Origin: Betaproteobacteria bacterium
GTDB taxonomy: Bacteria > Pseudomonadota > Gammaproteobacteria > Burkholderiales > Burkholderiaceae_C
Direction: 5' to 3'
Length of the DNA stretch: 64,000 nucleotides
NCBI GenBank assembly: GCA_013289985.1
Contig: JABCYW010000008.1
Span: 1-64,000, forward strand
Shown: positions 61,254 to 64,000 of the stretch, piece after piece
Layout of the letters: each line of letters starts with the position of its first letter
Numbering within the stretch: position 1 is the first letter of the stretch
Program-made: the position numbers and the translations under genes
Notes under the pieces: generated by a model
What the model was told of the DNA's origin: nothing
The model's database searches: none
Seen by the model: the letters and a program-made list of their open reading frames with translations, nothing else

Positions 61254-62324
61254 ATGACGCTGCCTGCAATGACCGCATCGGCCCCCTTGACCGCCAAAGC
61301 TGCATCGGCGGAGCTGCCGGCCATCGCCGCATCGACCCCCGTTTCATTGACTGCGACGGCCTTGCATCACAGCTGGGGCTCGATCTTCTCGGCGGACTAC
61401 TTTTTCGCGAACCCTGCGGCGGCCGGAAGCCTGCTGTCAATTGCCGGCAGCGCGCTGGTCGGCATCCTCACGCTGTCGGGTGTCGGGATCACCCTGTGGG
61501 TGAACCGCGCCGGCTTGCTCAAGCAGCTACGAGCTGCTGAGGTCGAGGCCGAGCGCAACCGCGCTTTCAACACCAAGCAGGCGTCTGAAGATCGCGAGCA
61601 CTCCCGCAAAGAAGCGGCGATTGATCGTGAGAACTCGGCGAATCAAGAGCACGTCGCGCGTCTGATGGAAATGCGAAAGGTGCTCTATCAGACATTGATC
61701 GAGGAACACCAAAAGGCGGTCGCACTGGTTGCCTTTCTGCCGACGGTTCCGATCGCTGAAATATCTTCGGCTCCCGCGAAGCTCCTTGGCTACGCCGCGG
61801 CAGCGCAGAAAACCATGATCATCAGTGAGGTGTCCACGTCGCGTGCAGCCACCGATGCGCATGCCAAGGTGAACGAGTTTTTGTTCTCGCTGTTTCCGAG
61901 ACTGATTCCGCTAGCGAACGCGCAGACGGACATCGATGAAGTCGCAAAAAGGCTGGCACGCAATCGAGAACAACTTGCCGCGTTGAATGCGGAGTTTGGG
62001 GCGGTGACTCCCGAGAACGTCGCGGCATGGGGCAGGTACAAATTCAACAGCGATAAACTCAGTGCTGACTTTGAAAATCTCGCGGCGCAGCAGCAGAAAG
62101 CATGGGCGCACAGGAACGCGCTGCTTGCAGAGTATCAAGACTCGATGATGAGCCAGTTGCATGATGTGCACAGGCCGTTTGTCGCGTTTCTCGCGCTCGC
62201 CCGAGCCGAACTGGGCCTTTCCGGCAGCGCTGAAGAACTGATCCTGCAAACGGAAACGATGTTCGCTCGTGCGTCGGCTGCGATGGCGAAATTCAAGGCC
62301 GACGTTGCCCGGATGCAGAGCTGA
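61254..62324 (+). CDS. Membrane-anchored coiled-coil protein of unknown function
   Basis: 356 residues from the ATG at 61254, where composition becomes protein-like; the open frame continues upstream but is low quality. An Ala/Thr/Pro-rich start is followed by one membrane helix at about residues 57-82 (AGSLLSIAGSALVGILTLSG). A charged coiled coil follows at about 87-145 (QLRAAEVEAERNRAFNTKQA, then RKEAAIDRENSANQEHVARL), and further helices carry DEVAKRLARNREQLAALNAEF near 240-260 and QQQKAWAHRNALLAEYQDSM. No enzymatic motif. The architecture (TM plus long helices) suggests a membrane sensor or scaffold. I do not recognise the family. Confidence 0.72.
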   Translation: MTLPAMTASAPLTAKAASAELPAIAASTPVSLTATALHHSWGSIFSADYFFANPAAAGSLLSIAGSALVGILTLSGVGITLWVNRAGLLKQLRAAEVEAERNRAFNTKQASEDREHSRKEAAIDRENSANQEHVARLMEMRKVLYQTLIEEHQKAVALVAFLPTVPIAEISSAPAKLLGYAAAAQKTMIISEVSTSRAATDAHAKVNEFLFSLFPRLIPLANAQTDIDEVAKRLARNREQLAALNAEFGAVTPENVAAWGRYKFNSDKLSADFENLAAQQQKAWAHRNALLAEYQDSMMSQLHDVHRPFVAFLALARAELGLSGSAEELILQTETMFARASAAMAKFKADVARMQS

Positions 62325-62428
62325 GGCGATGCCCTCGAAGCCCGCGAACGCGTTCACCCAGCGAGTCAGCCGCATGTGCGCGTCCGCGCTGATGGAAGCT
62401 GCGCGCCGCGGTTGAGGCGGCCCGCTCG

Positions 62429-62737
62429 ATGCGCCGACGCGGTGCAACCTTGGCCGAGATCCGCGCCACGCTCGGCGTGCCGCGCAGCACGCTCGCCGCC
62501 CGCAACAGGCCAGCGTGGCCGATCCTGATCTTTCTGGCAGCTGCAAACGCCCCAAACATCATCAGGAACACCCTGTCGAATAGCCATCGCGGGCTTTGGA
62601 TCTGCGTGGGCTTCGGCTATGTCGTGTTGGCGGTGGGAGCGTGGCTGGTTCGCCAACGAACCATCCTCGTGACGGCGCGCAAACACGTTCGTGAGAGCGC
62701 CAACTGGCCGCTACTCGCTCAACGACGCGATTGCTAG
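62429..62737 (+). CDS. Small hypothetical protein with HTH-like start and two membrane helices
   Basis: 102 residues. GATLAEIRATLGVPRSTLAAR looks like a helix-turn-helix of the resolvase/Hin type. WPILIFLAAANAPNII and GLWICVGFGYVVLAVGAWLV are hydrophobic segments. A DNA-binding start directly joined to membrane helices is unusual and the gene could be a fusion of two fragments or not real. No good ribosome site. Confidence 0.35.
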   Translation: MRRRGATLAEIRATLGVPRSTLAARNRPAWPILIFLAAANAPNIIRNTLSNSHRGLWICVGFGYVVLAVGAWLVRQRTILVTARKHVRESANWPLLAQRRDC

Positions 62738-62809
62738 GCCTTTGCGCTCGCAGTACCGAAGTGTCAGCAACGGAGTCGGAAGCTGCCGCTCACCAGCCCG
62801 TCGGCAAAC

Positions 62810-63652
62810 CTAGTACGCCACCTTGAAAGTCGGGCTGTCCTCCGGCCGCGTCTTGCGGTGATCGTAGATCCGCGTGGTCGAAATGTTCGCGTGCCCCAGC
62901 CACTCCTGTACCTTGGCGATGTCGGCCTGGTGGTCCAGGGCGTTGGTCGCGGCGGTGGCGCGCAGCGCGTGCACGCCGATCTCAAACCCCAGCCTCGACG
63001 AGTAGGCCCGCACGATCTTGTAGACGCCATCGGCGGTGATGGCCGGCAGCTCGCCGTCGACGGCGCGGCCTGGCCGGTTGTTGCGCAGCGGCCGGAAGAG
63101 GGCGCCCGTGCCGTCCTGGCCACGTCCATCGGCCTGCAGGTAGTCGTGAATCAAGGCTCCCGCCGCCGGGTGCAACGGCAAATAGCGCGTCTTGTTCCAT
63201 TTACCCGACACCCGCAGGTGCACGATCCCTCGACGCTCATGGCGCGCATCCGCCACCGTCAGCTTGCACAGTTCCTCGCGGCGCAACGCGTGATAGAGCA
63301 GGGTGGCCAACATCGCGCGATCGCGTTTGCTCTTCAGGAAGTCCGCCTTCACAGCGTCGGCACCCGGCGCCTCGAGGAGGCGGCGCGCCTGGTGGTCGCC
63401 CAGCGCCGGGGTCTTGCCTTCGGAGGTGTCGACGGGCGGGCGCTTGATGCCTTTGACGGGGTTGTGCGTGACGGCATTGCTGTCGCACAGGTGCTCGAAC
63501 AGCGACGAGAGCGCGGCCAGGCAGTGCCGAATCGTCACGCCGCTGGCGCCACGGCGGGTGAGGTTGTCGCGCCAGGCGATGAGGTGCGAGCGCGTCACAG
63601 CGCGAAATTCCTCCGGCCGGGTGATGTTCACGAACGCCATGAAGTCGCCCAA
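62810..63652 (-). CDS. Tyrosine recombinase/integrase
   Basis: 280 residues from a TTG at 63652. The catalytic domain is complete: Arg in YHALRREELCKLTVADAR, His-x-x-Arg in GVHALRATAATNAL, and LGHANISTTRIYDH with the second His and the nucleophilic Tyr. The core-binding domain starts with DFMAFVNITRPEEFRAVTRSHLIAWRDNL. The frame continues upstream with LEWFANIANPNTRRAYERAL, a typical integrase helix, but is closed by tandem TAA and TAG at 63710-63715. If translation starts at the TTG, that helix is lost and activity is doubtful. It is the probable mover of the island beginning at tRNA-Val. Confidence 0.85.
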   Translation of the reverse strand: MGDFMAFVNITRPEEFRAVTRSHLIAWRDNLTRRGASGVTIRHCLAALSSLFEHLCDSNAVTHNPVKGIKRPPVDTSEGKTPALGDHQARRLLEAPGADAVKADFLKSKRDRAMLATLLYHALRREELCKLTVADARHERRGIVHLRVSGKWNKTRYLPLHPAAGALIHDYLQADGRGQDGTGALFRPLRNNRPGRAVDGELPAITADGVYKIVRAYSSRLGFEIGVHALRATAATNALDHQADIAKVQEWLGHANISTTRIYDHRKTRPEDSPTFKVAY

Positions 63653-63712
63653 CGCGCGCTCGTAGGCGCGACGCGTATTCGGGTTGGCGATGTTGGCGAA
63701 CCACTCCAGCTA

Positions 63713-63781
63713 TTAGGTTGCATGAGTCCGGCGCGCGCCTTCGTTTTTCGCAAACATTGATTTCGCGAACCTGGCTTCCAA
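63713..63781 (-). pseudogene. Probable detached N-terminus of the integrase
   Basis: TTG at 63781 with a strong ribosome site (GGGGGGAGG nine bases upstream) opens a 22-codon frame, MEARFAKSMFAKNEGARRTH and two more, in the same frame as the integrase and ending in TAA-TAG at 63715-63710. The integrase frame resumes directly after the stops. This is what an integrase interrupted by nonsense change looks like; an independent short leader peptide is the alternative. Confidence 0.45.
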
Positions 63782-63814
63782 CTCTGGCAGCCTCCCCCCT
63801 TAATGTTCGTCACT

Positions 63815-63846
63815 TAAAAACAACTACACCCCCTTACGGGGGGTAG
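63815..63846 (-). terminator. Rho-independent terminator upstream of the integrase
   Basis: Reading leftward, CTACCCCCC and GGGGGTGTAG form a hairpin (63846-63824, loop GTAA) followed by TTGTTTTTAAG. It would end a transcript entering from the right edge and isolate the integrase. Confidence 0.65.
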
Positions 63847-63875
63847 GCCTCGGCGAAGTGCCTGCGATCCTTGCC

Positions 63876-63974
63876 TCATGAAGCGACTTGATACTCGCGA
63901 ATTGTTCTGGGAGACACGTTGAACTGATGTTCGATGAGCACCCCGAAGCGGAACTTGGGCGCATCCCAAGACAT
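63876..63974 (-). CDS. Very short ORF with HTH-like sequence, uncertain
   Basis: 32 residues, ATG at 63974: MSWDAPKFRFGVLIEHQFN then VSPRTIREYQVAS. The QFNVSPRTIREY segment resembles a helix-turn-helix recognition region. It lies just before the terminator at 63815-63846. No ribosome site is seen. It may be a relic of a transposase or regulator, or chance. Confidence 0.2.
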   Translation of the reverse strand: MSWDAPKFRFGVLIEHQFNVSPRTIREYQVAS

Positions 63975-64000
63975 TTAACAGGGATTCACAAATGCAGTCT

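Overview
The window is high-GC DNA, dense with genes and with few intergenic gaps. It reads as the chromosome of a Burkholderiales-type betaproteobacterium. Supporting signs are the neighbourhood zapB-like / zapA / 6S RNA / EVE-domain gene, class I fumarase beside nhaA and a UPF0114 gene, an ECF42-type sigma factor next to DGPF (YCII) genes, and the pyrG-eno-ftsB order. The genus cannot be fixed from the sequence alone. Almost everything up to about 59.8 kb is core chromosome. The last 4 kb is an accessory island behind a tRNA-Val gene, with visibly lower GC and unfamiliar genes.

Layout. 1-6.5 kb: leftward minor-pilin operon (pilE-like, fimT, pilV, pilW, pilX, pilY1; pilY1 runs off the left edge). 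6.8-11.5 kb: pyrG, eno, ftsB, then a nicotinamide-riboside uptake/phosphorylation pair (pnuC and a NadR-like kinase). 11.6-19.1 kb: a REPIN-like inverted repeat, a cupin-type oxygenase, an alpha/beta hydrolase overlapping an Anbu-type proteasome protease, mutS, a VapBC-like toxin-antitoxin pair with a palindromic operator, and suhB. 19.3-25.5 kb: trmJ, cysE, a LysM-FecR envelope protein, mog, darP, pmbA. 25.6-31.7 kb: small envelope proteins, a phosphatase-like protein, yqeY, rpsU, a YhiN-type flavoprotein, an EVE protein, 6S RNA, zapA and a zapB-like gene.

31.8-35.8 kb: a cobalamin riboswitch driving a TonB receptor and a BtuCD-like ABC permease/ATPase. 35.8-41 kb: moxR, DUF58, transglutaminase (TgpA-like) and mltB in one leftward overlapping series. 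41.1-46.5 kb: a deacetylase-fold protein, two DGPF/YCII proteins, an ECF42-like sigma factor, a VOC protein and a large MscS channel. 46.5-59.7 kb: fumarase, nhaA, UPF0114, acs, small proteins, an MFS/DeoR pair divergent from an APH-family kinase, ilvD, lgt and dnaQ.

59.7-64 kb: tRNA-Val(CAC) with a strong terminator, a cluster of GACTCC boxes, a DUF4238 protein, a membrane/coiled-coil protein of unknown function, a small two-helix membrane ORF, and a tyrosine recombinase. The recombinase reading frame carries two tandem in-frame stop codons near its N-terminus. This island is the most likely place for something undescribed. All functions are read from motifs and context; no database search was run.
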